Assembly (NCBI RefSeq): GCF_910592395.1
Contig: NC_088311.1
Location: 19,968,501-20,032,500, forward strand
Source: Lineus longissimus
Lineage: Eukaryota > Nemertea > Pilidiophora > Heteronemertea > Lineidae
Direction of reading: 5' to 3'
Length of the DNA: 64,000 nucleotides
The notes under the pieces: model-generated
Database searches by the model: none
Seen by the model: only the letters and a program-made list of their open reading frames with translations
What the model was told of the DNA's origin: nothing
Shown: positions 35,301 through 43,479 of the stretch, piece after piece
Position numbering within the stretch: position 1 is the first letter of the stretch
How the letters are laid out: the number at the start of each line of letters is the position of its first letter
Made by a program: the position numbers and the translations under genes

Positions 35301-38300
35301 AGGTTCAGAGCGACAAACTGTGTTAGGTTGCAGTTTGTACACAGGCAGTAATACAGGTAGAATGTCTCCCTGTACACAGGCATCGAGGCTCCCGCATCTC
35401 TCGTTTTAGCAACAAAGTGTGCCACATGTTAGGTGTGTACACAGGCAGTCAGACTTTTGTACAATATCTGCACACAGGCAATGGGACTTATACTTCCTCA
35501 TTTGACTCGTTTCAGGTTCAAAGCGACAAACTGTGTCACGTGTGCAGCGTGTACACAGGCAGTGAGACTTACCCATGTAGAATATGCACAAGAGTTTACC
35601 ACGAAAGCTGTTTACGGACGATAGGACACTGCCAAGATACAGTGTCAACTGCACAACTACTTAGGGCGAAGGAGATCGTTGGGTGGAGTTGCCCGAATTG
35701 TGTAAGTATATTTTGATCCACAAATTTCCTTAAGGGATTTCCAGAATCCGTCACTGTCAGCCATCTATTGGTGATATTGCATCTTCTTACTCTATCCAGA
35801 GTCTTTCAATGAATTTATTGGAAAACTGCTCAATCGAAGCAACCATTGTGAACGGAATCGAAGCTGGGTTAACTTCGTCAGCACTAACCCCCTCCTCGGA
35901 ACCACTCTGGCGCGCGCATTTATACTTCAAACGCTTCAAAGTCACCTAATGGATTTAAAATTCAATTAATCCTTTCTATCAGACTGCGTCATAGAACACT
36001 TTAAAAATGTACATCAAACAATTAATAACCTCTGCAAATTGATTTACCAGAAGGCTTTTTCGAGATTTCAAACATTCTTGCGAAGTCGAGATTTCTGACC
36101 ATCGATTTATGTCAAAAATTAGCTTTGGTCTCATTGCCATTAAAACTTCCGAGAGTGAAAATTTTTAATTTCTCGAGAGTGGACTTTCAAAATGACTTTC
36201 ATCAAAGAAGGTTACGGTAAAGAATGTCTTTTATCAAATAATTATTCGATTGGCCAGGGATTTGCTGCTGTGTGCACGTTCATTTGAATGATGTGGGAAG
36301 GCGTTGGGTTCATTATCTTCCAAGGGTCAAATATATAGAGAAGAAAATTTCGTTTTACTATTGATTACGCAAAATAGCTTCTACAATATTTGTAATTCTT
36401 AAGCTTTGCCGTTTATTAGTAAGGGCCATGGAAAAAATACTTGATACCCGATCAAACTGGAGATATTGGTTGTCTCATCACCAAACACCGCGAAGGTGAA
36501 GCTGAATTGTTGGCCAAAACCGATGCGGCAGTGTGAGGTTTGGGGCAAAATCACACTCCAACACCTCCTCTTAAAAGATACCAGTGGTGGCCAATGGTGG
36601 CCAAGGGCCAGTTAAAGGATACCAATACACCTCCAATTGGCGCCTATCCGCAGTGGCACTCAACATACGCTGACAAGATCGACTGCAGAAGAAGCTAAGG
36701 AAGAAGAAAACGAAGTTCCTTTATTCGTGCTTTCTATTTCCAGGACACACTCAATAATTTATTAACAGAAGAAGAAATGGAGGAACTGATGGATACTTTT
36801 GATAAATTAGATTTAAACAGAGGTAATGTAAAGGCCAAGCCATTGTAATTTATTGTGGCAATGGGCAAAATAGAAAAATGTGCTCCCATTAAATGGACCC
36901 GTACATTGATGAGATGGAAAAACCTTGGTATCGTCGAGCTGGCGAAACTATCGATAAAAGCTCAATGTTTTGGTCTGTTGCATTGAAGTACTGCTCTCTG
37001 AATTTTACAGATTGTTCTAATGTTTCTCTTTACCACTGTTTACGTTGTATATAACTTGCCTTACTGTTATACCGTCGAATGAACGTAAAGCGCTTTGAGA
37101 CAATACATTATAGAGCGTAAGGGTATGTCATCCTCTTCCAGCCGCCCTTTTAACTGTCCCTCTATAGTTATGTTAATTTCAACTCTTTGCTTGACATGAC
37201 GTCCTTTTTCTTACAGACACTAGTGTTAGTTTAGAGGAATTTCTCACATTCAAAAAACGGCAATACCTTGAGGAAGTCTGCGAGGAAATAGACTCTGATA
37301 CATTGGAAAATATGAAACGGGAATTCCGGATCATGGACGCTGATAGAACTGGAACGCTGGACTGGTGGGAGTTTCTCAATTACGAAAGCGTCAAAATGTT
37401 GGAGAAACGAAGTAAGGTAGGTTGGTCGTCTCAAGGGCCGACACTGTGTGAAACACATGAATATCAGTTATATATATTATTAATGTCTGAAGCAAAGGTT
37501 GGTTCTCACCTGGTCGCGCTGTTGTCGAGAATGTTAGCGACCAGAGCGAAACCAGACCTGTCAAATGGAAGCGAGCCTGGTTTCATGATAGTACAGTCTG
37601 CGGCCGAGTTTTATTGCCGAGGTTGGTTGGTCCACGGGAAACTATATTTCGCACAAGTAATTCCTCTACACTGGCGTGTGCTGTTGCACCTGATCAGAAA
37701 AGGCGTAGCGATATATCAAATGATCCTTTAAATAGTCTAAAAGTAGGCTGCCTCACTAAGACTAATAAAATAATCACCTTTCAAATAAGTGTACAAACGT
37801 ACATTCACATGTACATAACAAATGAACTAATGCGTTTTTTATGGGAAAAAAACAATTTGTGTGTTGGCTGATGACTTCCTTATCCTAAATGTGTGTCATT
37901 AGCGTGGTCGTGTCGCCAAAGACATTTAGGTCTTTCAGGGATCACAGAGGAAATGTCAATGGCCCACTAATAGCTCACCGTCCATTAGAAAACGTGTTGT
38001 AATGTGACTTCTGGGGGTCTTCTGTCTTTGTGACTCCCTGTCTTTATGGTGAATTGACTAACCCAAGGGCGGCAGGCTGCGCTTTTTACTTTCTGAACAT
38101 GTCCTTTTGAGAGCAGGTACGATTCTGGCTGTTTTTTTAGAGTTTTAGATATAAACCAGTAGTTTTTTGCGACCTCACCTATCCTGTTTCTCGCCAGGCG
38201 CCTGGCGTTAGTGAAATGACTTTAAAACTAATGAGTGTCTCGTGACCAAAATCTGGCTGGCAACACTTGAGTTCGTAGACGCCGCCAGGCACTTTCCGAC

Positions 38301-41197
38301 CAGTGACATCATAGTAGCTTCCAAGTTAGAAAAGTTGCCCAAAGCATCGCAGTCAATGTCAATAATGACTTTTTTAGGCAACATCTCGGCCGATTATGTC
38401 ACCGACGAACTTTTTTTTTCCTCATTGCCTTTGGACATAACAAGAAAACAGGGGAAACCATTAAAAGAGCTAAAACAATTTACCTCTCTCCACCAAAAAA
38501 TCCGTAACATTTTTAGCTTTATGATGATAGTGGTGTTTGGTCTTCAAAGGAACGAGGACGCAAGACAATCAATTTATGAAAAATCTTGTCTAAAAGTAAT
38601 TGATAGTTGTAACGAATTTTGCGATGAGCGACTGAGTGACATAAAAAGTATCTGCGGCAGTAAAAGTGCAGACCATTAGTTTTCGGAAAATGCGTTTTTG
38701 TAGCAACACGCGAACATCTGTGTGTAAGAACTGGCATCATCATTCGCACTAGCACGGTCTGGATAGGAATTTTCTTTAGCTGATCGAATCGGTGGAATGG
38801 TTGCCCTGTAAACCAGGTCTGGTGTTCAAACCACCGTAGGACTCAGGTGTGCTACTGGTGTTCGAAAGTTGCATCGGCTTTGAGTGCTGCGGGCCGAATA
38901 CAGTATTCAGGGTTGACACCTTGACCCACAATGTTTGATATTGCTTAGCTTTCAGGGGCCCATGCATCTAGAAGTTCATACTGAACTTCCAGCAGTATTG
39001 CCTCCGTAGCCTCCGCCCATAACGCGTGTTGTCTGGAAGCTGAGCAACGCCAATACATTGAGGGTCAAGATGTTACATGCAGAAGTTCACAACAGGTCAC
39101 GAGCGCGAACGTTGCATCAACAGTGAATTTGTTTTAGGTTTTGCATCAATTTGAGGAGTGAAGAACGCGTTGGGTTGGCAAAACGAATCGAACGAGGGAA
39201 AAACAATTTTTCCCAAGAAAAAGCAGGTGTTCTGCGACAACGCCTGCTTCTGATGAGACCTTTTCACCCATTGCATATTTCGGGCATACCTCATGCTATA
39301 AACGAAAGATTTTTACTGCACGCCGCTTGTTGTTCTTCCAAGACAGCGAAATTGAACCTTGCCACAAGTAATGGTCGAGCGGAAAGAGAATTGCACCAAG
39401 GGGCAACACGGCTAATGGGAAAATGAGTGGGCATGAAGCTTGGAGCTATGAACGATAGAAATAACATAGCATTTCGATGAATGTTCAATTCTGGGAGTTA
39501 GTGTATGAGTTGGTGTTCTTGTCAATCTTGAAATCATGTCAAGTCGGAATCGACCGTGCATGTTCAGCGTAGGTGTGATGGACATGGCTATAGGCAAGGG
39601 AAAATATTGCGTTGGTGGACAGAAAAGGTGGAGTATCTTGAAAGAAAACGCTGTCTATAGCTGTAAGTGTTGGGCTTTCATGCGAATGTCTTTGTTGCGA
39701 GTAGAGTGATTACAGTAGATACACTTATATACACGTATATACAAGAAAACTACGGCATGAGATCGATTCAAAGACAGCGTGTAACTGCTTTAACCAATAT
39801 GGATGGATTCGTTCAACAGTGATTTTGGCATGCCAATCTACCGGCGTTGTGCGTATATCCATGCAGAGACTTTTGGATTGACGTTCACCGCCGGTATAAG
39901 TCGGCATGGATTTTGGCTGCGTGGTTTTGCACTCCACTATTAATGCACGCTTCGCCCGGAGCCAACGGAATGAGTAGCAATTTAAAAAGTACTAGAAGGT
40001 CGGAAGAACTGCCTTCCGGCAGGACGGTAATCTTCCCAAACAACATCCACGGGAAAGTAATAGACACAACAGCATTACAGAATGGGTGGGCTTATATAAA
40101 GGAGTTCTGTTTTTCCTGGTGGGTTGGACCAATCAAGCGACATGTGCCTCAGGTCATCTCAAGTGAAGGTTGTGATTTTCATTTCCAGGTTGCCCTCGTG
40201 CGGTTGTTGAGCCCGAAGGAGGTCGAGCGGATCCGGGAGACATTCACCGCTTTCGACACGGACTGTGATGGAGAAATTACCACAAGCGAAGCCACGAAGG
40301 CTTATTATAAATGGTATGCCGAGTTTCTCGGATCGGAGAGGTAAGGATGTGGAGGCAGTTTGTTGTTTTTTTTCGTGAATCTGAGCCACTTTCGTGAATT
40401 TTGGCTCCGGTAGGATTGCTTTCTACCCTCACTGGGGCTTGGGAAAGTTTAGGCAACGAGAGCACCATGAGAACTAATCTGGAGCCTAACAATCGCATTC
40501 AAGATTTTAAATGTACATGTAGCCTTACTGATTTCTTGATATATTTATAGCGATCCAGCGGCGAAGGGTAACATGGACATAGCTCGTATGGTCATCCAAA
40601 GTGTCAAGAATCTGATGACAACAGCGGACGGGGAAGCATGTGGGTAGGTAGCTGCCGCATATTATGATGTGAGCTTGGTTTCCATAGCAGGAGAAACCGG
40701 AGGCGAGCGCGGTAAACCATGTGTTTATAATTGTGACTGATGATATTGGCTCGTGACTAACGACAGCGCCTGTGGAAGACGGCTAATTTGATGACCTCTG
40801 AATGAAGTCAAAAATAACTTGAGTGGAGGAGAGAATCACATCACACGTCCTTTACAAATGCTTTGTATTCTTTACATATTTTGCCTGTACAAATGACACA
40901 GATACACGCTACTGGGAAACGGACGGAAATAAATACGGCCTGCTTCAGGGCAAAAGAAAATTTATATTGATCAGTCACAAACATTTTGGACAAAATTACA
41001 ATAACTGTTCCTTCTTCTTTTATTTCAGAACGATATCTTGGGAAGACTACGTCTACGACCAGGTGCTGTACGTACTGGCTGCCAGGCCCAACGACTCAAA
41101 CCTGCACACGAAAGCAATGGAAAAGTTAGAATTGACGTCGGTTTATTTAAAGCCGGAAAGTGATAGTGCTTCGAGTAAAAGTGACGAGGTTCCGTGA
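13980..41197 (+). CDS. PHF24: PHD finger protein 24-like (GINIP/KIAA1045 family), complete seven-exon gene
   Basis: The coding sequence joins 13980-14324, 35516-35701, 36744-36822, 37217-37416, 40189-40340, 40551-40643 and 41029-41197. All junctions are GT..AG with matching phases, giving 407 residues, close to the roughly 400 of the vertebrate protein. Order: MGAGAS start (Gly2, N-myristoylation type); disordered region to 115; PHD zinc finger 122-177 with C122/C125, C136/C139, H144/C147, C174/C177; EF-hand-like loops 200-211, 244-255, 293-304 and a weaker one at 347-358; then the conserved VLYVLAARPN segment and an acidic tail. The TRV-H--CLR context of the PHD and the LAARPN motif identify the PHF24 family. 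The vertebrate protein binds active G-alpha-i and modulates GABA-B signalling in neurons; a similar membrane-associated role is inferred here. The loops keep canonical calcium ligands. Confidence 0.9.
16679..16845 (+). repeat. Two tandem diverged copies of a roughly 110-bp repeat
   Basis: Both copies share TTTTGAGGTT, then GTGTATCATG and GTTGATCTG. A related sequence in inverted orientation lies near 7733-7800 (GATACACCGCCC..ACCTCAAGAC), so this is a dispersed family. Confidence 0.45.
17530..17705 (+). mobile_element. pogo-like MITE, copy A (176 bp, TA duplication)
   Basis: It is flanked by TA on both sides. The termini CAGTGGAACCTC and GAGGTTCTGCTG are imperfect inverted repeats that continue inward (GGACACC / GTGTCC). 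Related copies lie at 49889-50066, 51940-52115 (inverted) and 63446-63630. There is no coding capacity, so mobilisation in trans by a Tc1/pogo-type transposase is inferred. Confidence 0.8.
18330..18930. repeat. 63-bp minisatellite with an open frame
   Basis: The core 18640-18840 is about three nearly identical 63-bp units containing CCTTGTCGAACTCCTTCAGC and GTGGTAGCGACCGCCAGAGG. More diverged units flank it on both sides. Because 63 is a multiple of three, a 192-codon plus-strand frame (18286-18864) stays open and reads as a 21-residue repeat (LVELLQPCGSDRQRPVNPPQ). It also stays open on the minus strand, so I read it as a repeat artefact, not a gene. Confidence 0.8.
20893..21294 (-). pseudogene. 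Degenerate non-LTR retrotransposon, C-terminal reverse-transcriptase tail
   Basis: On the minus strand the frames give SVMLYGSETWQITRTAMKKL and QVFINSC, then WTDRVINKDLWKRA, ILRRR, SWIGHTLRKP and ITRQALTC, ending DLESDMK..W.E.E.IARDRRRW. That order is the conserved end of many invertebrate LINE polymerases. Frameshifts and stops interrupt it, so it is dead. Confidence 0.75.
23323..23475 (+). repeat. About four tandem units of 42 bp
   Basis: Units begin TCCCTGACCAATCGAAATGC-like and contain GCGTMTTATATTTCGAAG-type sequence. They are diverged from one another, indicating age. Confidence 0.55.
24048..24300 (+). pseudogene. Non-LTR retrotransposon 3' coding relic
   Basis: The frame reads through RDAGHSAAVLWNSLPTEM and then a basic FRKFFDYF segment. 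The LWNSLP motif followed by a short basic helix is the usual C-terminal tail of CR1/Jockey/L2-type polymerases. Only the tail is visible. Confidence 0.5.
26307..26418. repeat. Short foldback repeat with about 33-bp arms
   Basis: The left arm GGGCAGGGTTGATAGTGAGT..GCAAATCCCCGAA is mirrored by TTCGGGGGATTTGTG..ACTCACTACTGCCC. About 42 bases separate the arms. Confidence 0.6.
27156..27734. mobile_element. mariner-like MITE with about 85-bp terminal inverted repeats
   Basis: TA dinucleotides flank both ends. The left terminus CAGGGTGGTCCACAAAAGAG is inverted at the right (TTTTTGTGGATCACCCTG), and similarity runs about 85 bp inward to the GGATTTTTCTGCCA motif. No transposase frame exists over its 579 bp. 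The flanks just outside share a short direct similarity (ACTTTGTRGATGKRG..AAAAAGTAC), so the insertion may lie within an older duplicated repeat. Confidence 0.8.
28802..29312. mobile_element. 511-bp element with CAGGGCCGTATTTA termini
   Basis: It starts CAGGGCCGTATTTA and ends TAAATACGGCCCTG, with an adjacent GTCCC on each side as a possible 5-bp target duplication. Just inside each end are G- or C-runs (GGGGGGG..). A left subterminal block has two small hairpins, GATCGCCGAAGGCGATC and GCGCCGCAGGCGC, followed by a GGGGGTCCGGGGGCCCTCCC stretch. The interior is AT-rich and non-coding. It is a non-autonomous DNA transposon; the superfamily is uncertain. Confidence 0.75.
29338..29400 (-). ncRNA. 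tRNA-like pol III box sequence (SINE head or tRNA relic)
   Basis: On the minus strand TGACTGAGCTGG resembles an A box, and AGTTCACATCC about 30 bases later resembles a B box (GTTCRANNC type). I could not fold a complete cloverleaf with confidence, so it is not called a functional tRNA. Confidence 0.3.
30533..30606. repeat. Small palindromic MITE family, diverged copy
   Basis: The TAGCCTCTGTGTGCRTTG..GTAGCGGCTTTAACTGTAC..CCTTACC order matches better copies at 57985-58088 and 62064-62178. Confidence 0.5.
31046..31225 (-). repeat. Dispersed repeat, copy inverted relative to 44187-44335
   Basis: Shared blocks include CACGCTTTTCCGA, TTGACTCCGATT, GACCCGAGTTA, TCCATGCGTC, TGTGACGTCTTGGTG and TGATGGCGCTTGAT in the same order. 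It is non-coding. Confidence 0.75.
32186..32280 (+). repeat. About 95-bp dispersed repeat, copy 1
   Basis: It shares GTATTGCCTCCGTAG, TGGAAGCTGAGCAA and AATACATTGAGGGTCAAGAT with 38977-39072 in the same order. Confidence 0.75.
33186..33290 (+). repeat. Minisatellite of TATGTTCCCCGGGTYCT-type units
   Basis: About five imperfect 15-20 bp units built on GTTCCCCGGGTCCTATGTTC run through here. Confidence 0.65.
34835..34860. repeat. Solo mariner-type terminal sequence
   Basis: TTTCTTTTGGTACACCCTGTA is the complement of a typical mariner terminus (TACAGGGTGTACC). I found no partner end nearby. Confidence 0.4.
35303..35385 (+). pseudogene. Decayed tandem copy 1 of the 5' part of the PHF24 PHD exon
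   Basis: A TTTCAG acceptor precedes GTTCAGAGCGACAAACTGTG, nearly the start of the real exon at 35516, then GTACACAGGCAGT as in the real exon. The frame hits TAG right after the first zinc-ligand cysteine, so it cannot supply a PHD finger. Confidence 0.65.
35407..35480 (+). pseudogene. Decayed tandem copy 2 of the 5' part of the PHF24 PHD exon
   Basis: The frame aligned with the real exon reads KVCHMLGVYTGSQTFVQYL. It keeps the VYTGS core but has lost three of the first four zinc ligands. It is open but not a valid PHD finger. Confidence 0.65.
35516..35701 (+). CDS. PHF24: PHF24 exon 2: complete PHD zinc finger (residues 116-177)
   Basis: Acceptor TTTCAG|GTTCAA and donor TGT|GTAAGT are both strong; phase 0 at both ends. 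This exon holds all eight zinc ligands in C4-H-C3 order, CHVC, CRIC, HESC and CPNC, and the family-specific CRICTRVYHESCLR stretch. It is the single most diagnostic exon of the gene. Confidence 0.92.
35702..36743 (+). other. PHF24 intron 2
   Basis: Non-coding. Its 3' part (about 36505-36715) resembles a SINE found again at 52500-52695. The rest shows nothing I can name. Confidence 0.6.
36505..36715 (+). repeat. SINE-like repeat with a GAAGAA-rich tail
   Basis: CGCCTATCCGCAGTGGCACT..AACA is followed by a GCAGAAGAAGCTAAGGAAGA tail. A similar layout (GCCTGACTGCAGTGGCACG then TGTAGAAGAAGAAGAGGAA) lies at 52500-52695. Length and termini are uncertain. Confidence 0.4.
36744..36822 (+). CDS. PHF24: PHF24 exon 3 (residues 178-203 plus one base)
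   Basis: Acceptor TTCCAG, donor AGAG|GTAATG, leaving phase 1. It encodes NNLLTEEEMEELMDTFDKL, the entering helix of the first EF-hand. The calcium loop continues into exon 4. Confidence 0.9.
37085..37117 (+). repeat. LINE/SINE-type 3' tail
   Basis: GTAAAGCGCTTTGAGACAAT followed by ACATTATAGAGCG matches the conserved end of L2/CR1-like elements in many animals. The body is not recognisable. Confidence 0.4.
37217..37416 (+). CDS. PHF24: PHF24 exon 4 (EF loops 1 and 2, residues 204-270)
   Basis: Acceptor CTTACAG, donor AAG|GTAGGT, ending in phase 0. It completes the first loop, DLNRDTSVSLEE, and carries all of the second, DADRTGTLDWWE, which has canonical ligands at positions 1, 3, 5, 9 and 12 and the central glycine. 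Read-through stays open to 37731, which would be an intron-retention product only. Confidence 0.92.
38242..38679 (+). CDS. Unidentified 145-codon open frame inside a PHF24 intron
   Basis: The frame runs from the first in-frame start to TAG. Composition is protein-like, with balanced charge and several cysteines near the C terminus (SCLKVIDSCNEFC). I recognise no domain. It could be a fragment of an inserted gene or element, a retained exon, or chance in AT-rich DNA. It is not in phase with the PHF24 splice pattern. Confidence 0.25.
   Translation: MTKIWLATLEFVDAARHFPTSDIIVASKLEKLPKASQSMSIMTFLGNISADYVTDELFFSSLPLDITRKQGKPLKELKQFTSLHQKIRNIFSFMMIVVFGLQRNEDARQSIYEKSCLKVIDSCNEFCDERLSDIKSICGSKSADH
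38776..38850 (+). ncRNA. tRNA-like sequence, probable SINE head or tRNA relic
   Basis: TAGCTGATCGAATCGG, then CCCTGTAAACCAGG, an anticodon-arm-like hairpin, then GGTGTTCAAACCACC, a B-box-like T arm. It has the order of a tRNA but imperfect stems, so a working tRNA is unlikely. Confidence 0.4.
38977..39072 (+). repeat. About 95-bp dispersed repeat, copy 2
   Basis: Partner of 32186-32280. Here it is preceded by a short GAAGTTCATACTGAACTTCC palindrome. Confidence 0.75.
40189..40340 (+). CDS. PHF24: PHF24 exon 5 (EF loop 3, residues 271-320)
   Basis: Acceptor TTTCCAG, donor GAGAG|GTAAGG, phase 2 at the end. It encodes VALVRLLSPKEVERIRETF and the loop DTDCDGEITTSE, with canonical acidic ligands and the central Gly. 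Confidence 0.92.
40551..40643 (+). CDS. PHF24: PHF24 exon 6 (residues 321-351 region)
   Basis: Acceptor ATTTATAG, donor TGTGG|GTAGGT. The first base completes Ser321 and the last two start Gly352. It encodes an amphipathic helix, DIARMVIQSVKNLMTTADGE, entering the fourth EF-like loop. Confidence 0.88.
41029..41197 (+). CDS. PHF24: PHF24 exon 7 with stop codon
   Basis: Acceptor TTTCAG|AACG. It completes the fourth EF-like loop (ISWED) and carries the strongly conserved YVYDQVLYVLAARPNDSNLH, then a serine-rich acidic tail ending VP and TGA at 41195-41197. Confidence 0.92.
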
Positions 41198-41859
41198 ATT
41201 TGAATTTGGATTGCCCAATCGGGTTTCGGAATTTTAATCACATGACTCGGTCACGTTGCGGTAGTTCGACCAATCAAAAATCGATGAAGTTGGCAAAATC
41301 TGTCAGACAGTGGTAGCTTCTTTGAAAATCGGAAATGATATCAGGAAGGGTTTACAGCAGCGTACTATGACCACACCTAGAGGATCTGATTAATGATCTG
41401 AGGTAATGGATTCAAGTCGGTCAATTGACACTCATTAGCCGATTCGTTGACTACATGAATTTCGTGCGGACTTTTTGCGCTCCTTCAAGCTGTACCGCGC
41501 TACGAACCTGCGGTGAGAGCCGTCACCCATTGTGGTATGGGACACCGCTCTTGTTCTTCGGCGAAATGCAAGGAATATTCAAATGAATTACCGGTTCTTC
41601 TATTTGATACTAATATTTTAAATCTTTCTCTCTTCTGTAAATTTTATTGTACCTGAGTATCAGCCGTTTTGATTGCAGTAACAGTATTTTGATGGAGGTG
41701 TTGCCTATATATCTGTAACTAATATTCAAGATACGGTGTTAAACAGCAAGGTCAGCAGTGTCTTCATCTCTCTGCTGCATATATAAAGCGTCATCCGCAC
41801 GACTCCATAGGACATTCATCATTCTTTATTTTCCTCGAGCCTAGAAACAGTTAGCAGAC

Positions 41860-41875
41860 GGGGGGGGGGGGGGGG
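41860..41875 (+). repeat. Run of 16 G residues
   Basis: A homopolymer in the presumed 3' UTR of PHF24. Length is likely variable and error-prone in sequencing. Confidence 0.9.
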
Positions 41876-42447
41876 CAGTGGGCTCTTTTCGGAAGTGAAA
41901 AATGTCGATTTGCTGATGGCCCGTTGATTCACGTGCGCGGGGCGGCAAGCTCTGCTCTCTTCACTCATCTCCAACCCTGCAGAGCAAATGTTAGCTTTTC
42001 ACTGCACAGTCACAATGACTTCCGGTCACCTCGGTCCAATCCACGCAAACTGCTAGTCCACTGTCGTTGCTTTTTCGAATATGGACCCTCATCACCATAT
42101 ACTAGTATATCAACCTTTTTCATTTCATGACGTAGTCTTGTAGGGGGGAGGGAGTTGGTCAGAAGTGCACTGTTTGTACGCTGGTGAAATCTTGAAAATG
42201 ACGGATGGCCCTTAAGCTAAGCTCTTGAAAGGATATGTATATTTGGACTGCTGGTCAAGACGGGGCCAAGTGTATTGGGCCGCTCTGCATTTCATCAATT
42301 TAGTATCTGAAATTGTATTATGGTTTTATTACCTTGCTTCGACTCCATTGTGTCATTTTCCTACGATTGTAAATACATGTCTTCCACCTTGTGAATAGGA
42401 GGCGTTGTTCGTATGTCCTATGCAGTGTAAAAACCCTTAAGTTATGA

Positions 42448-42453
42448 AATAAA
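42448..42453 (+). promoter_or_regulatory. Candidate PHF24 poly(A) signal
   Basis: An AATAAA in GAAATAAATCC, about 1.25 kb after the stop. I noticed no clear plus-strand AATAAA nearer to the stop. Confidence 0.4.
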
Positions 42454-42599
42454 TCCTTGCAATGTTATCTATAGGGTTTGTTTTCGCTGTGACCAAGTCA
42501 TGCCAGAGCAAAGGCTACCATGCTCTACAAATACGGCCAGCAGTTAATTAAAGGCAGCATTCATCTGGCCTATCACCTCATACATCCTTTAAGATCTTC

Positions 42600-42780
42600 A
42601 GATGGTTGTCTTTTTGACCAGCCAACGGCTGGTTGGTGATCTTTGGAGATGGAGCCTTTTCTTTGGTCGCCGCCAAGCTGTAGAACCGACTGCCGACTAA
42701 CCAGCACCCCTGTCTTCGCGGATCACTTAAAAGCCTATCTCTTCCGGATGGTCTGCTCAAAGAACTTTCTACACTTCCAG
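42600..42780 (+). pseudogene. Non-LTR retrotransposon 3' coding relic
   Basis: One frame reads FGDGAFSLVAAKL, a stop where Trp is expected, then NRLP. A second frame then reads VFADHLKAYLFR. Together these are the usual RAFS..APKLWNSLP..F...LKTYLF tail of CR1/L2-type polymerases, broken by a stop and a frameshift. Confidence 0.65.
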
Positions 42781-42830
42781 GTCGCAGCCACATCATGACT
42801 TGCAAACATAGGCCATTTTCCAGATCGGTT

Positions 42831-42982
42831 CCAGATACGCCGGTACCACCTAGGGTCGGACCAACAAACCATCTTTACAATAGCTCTTCACGGTCAATGA
42901 TGCCAGACAATATGGCATGATATGAAGATCTATTCTAAAGATGGTTTGTTTGTCCGACCGTAGGTGGTACCGGCGTATCTGG
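42831..42982. repeat. Foldback element with 47-bp arms
   Basis: The left arm starts CCAGATACGCCGGTACCACC and continues through GGTCGGACC to AACCATCTTTA. The right arm is its near-perfect reverse complement, ending CGGCGTATCTGG. About 58 bases separate them. Confidence 0.8.
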
Positions 42983-43479
42983 CAAAGGGCCTATGACTAA
43001 CATATATAGGCCTACATGTAGATATCACCAAAAGCCGTCTGAGATGTCTAAAGGACTAAAAAGAGCATATCGAGTCTGAGAGAACTTTACCTCACAGTCT
43101 ATCGACAAAAGCGATTTTCAGATATTATCTTACCGGAATAAAGGCACAATATTGAAATATCGGGACAGCAGTCCACGTTTGTCAAAGGTATCCGACATTT
43201 TCTTTCCGACTCAAACTGAGGCCAAAAACGAGGGCCTACAAACTCGCCGAGCAAGGGCCTGGGAAAGCGGGTGTTCAAATGTACTGTATTAGGAGGAACG
43301 ACCAGTCCACAAAAACCCACCGACCGCAGTAAAACTAATGACTGCCGTCGTAAATTTGATAGAGCGTTTCTCTTTTATCAATATGAAACATTGACAAGGC
43401 CTAATCGGGCGTTACTGGCAGCAGATACTTTCGAATAAGACAACCCATGCGGTTACCGGGGTGCAGTCACGGGTACTAA

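Larger units (their letters stand above)
14325..35515 (+). other. PHF24 intron 1 (21.2 kb), repeat-rich
   Basis: No host exon could be supported inside it on either strand. It holds a pogo-like MITE (17530), a 63-bp minisatellite (18330-18930), non-LTR retrotransposon relics (20893 and 24048), a 42-bp tandem repeat (23323), a mariner-like MITE (27156), a CAGGGCCG-ended element (28802), dispersed repeats at 31046 and 32186, and a GTTCCCC tandem repeat (33186). Remaining stretches show nothing I can name. Two decayed PHD-exon copies lie at its 3' end. Confidence 0.7.
37417..40188 (+). other. PHF24 intron 4
   Basis: It contains a 145-codon open frame of unknown nature (38242-38679), a tRNA-like sequence (38776-38850) and one copy of the 95-bp dispersed repeat (38977-39072). 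Confidence 0.6.

Noticed and set aside
37303-37731. 142-codon frame extending PHF24 exon 4
   Set aside because: The frame continues through a strong donor (AAG|GTAGGT), and the next real exon fits in phase; the extension is intron.
39847-40344. 165-codon frame running into PHF24 exon 5
   Set aside because: The upstream part lacks PHF24 similarity; TTTCCAG at 40182-40188 is a clear acceptor in phase with exon 4.
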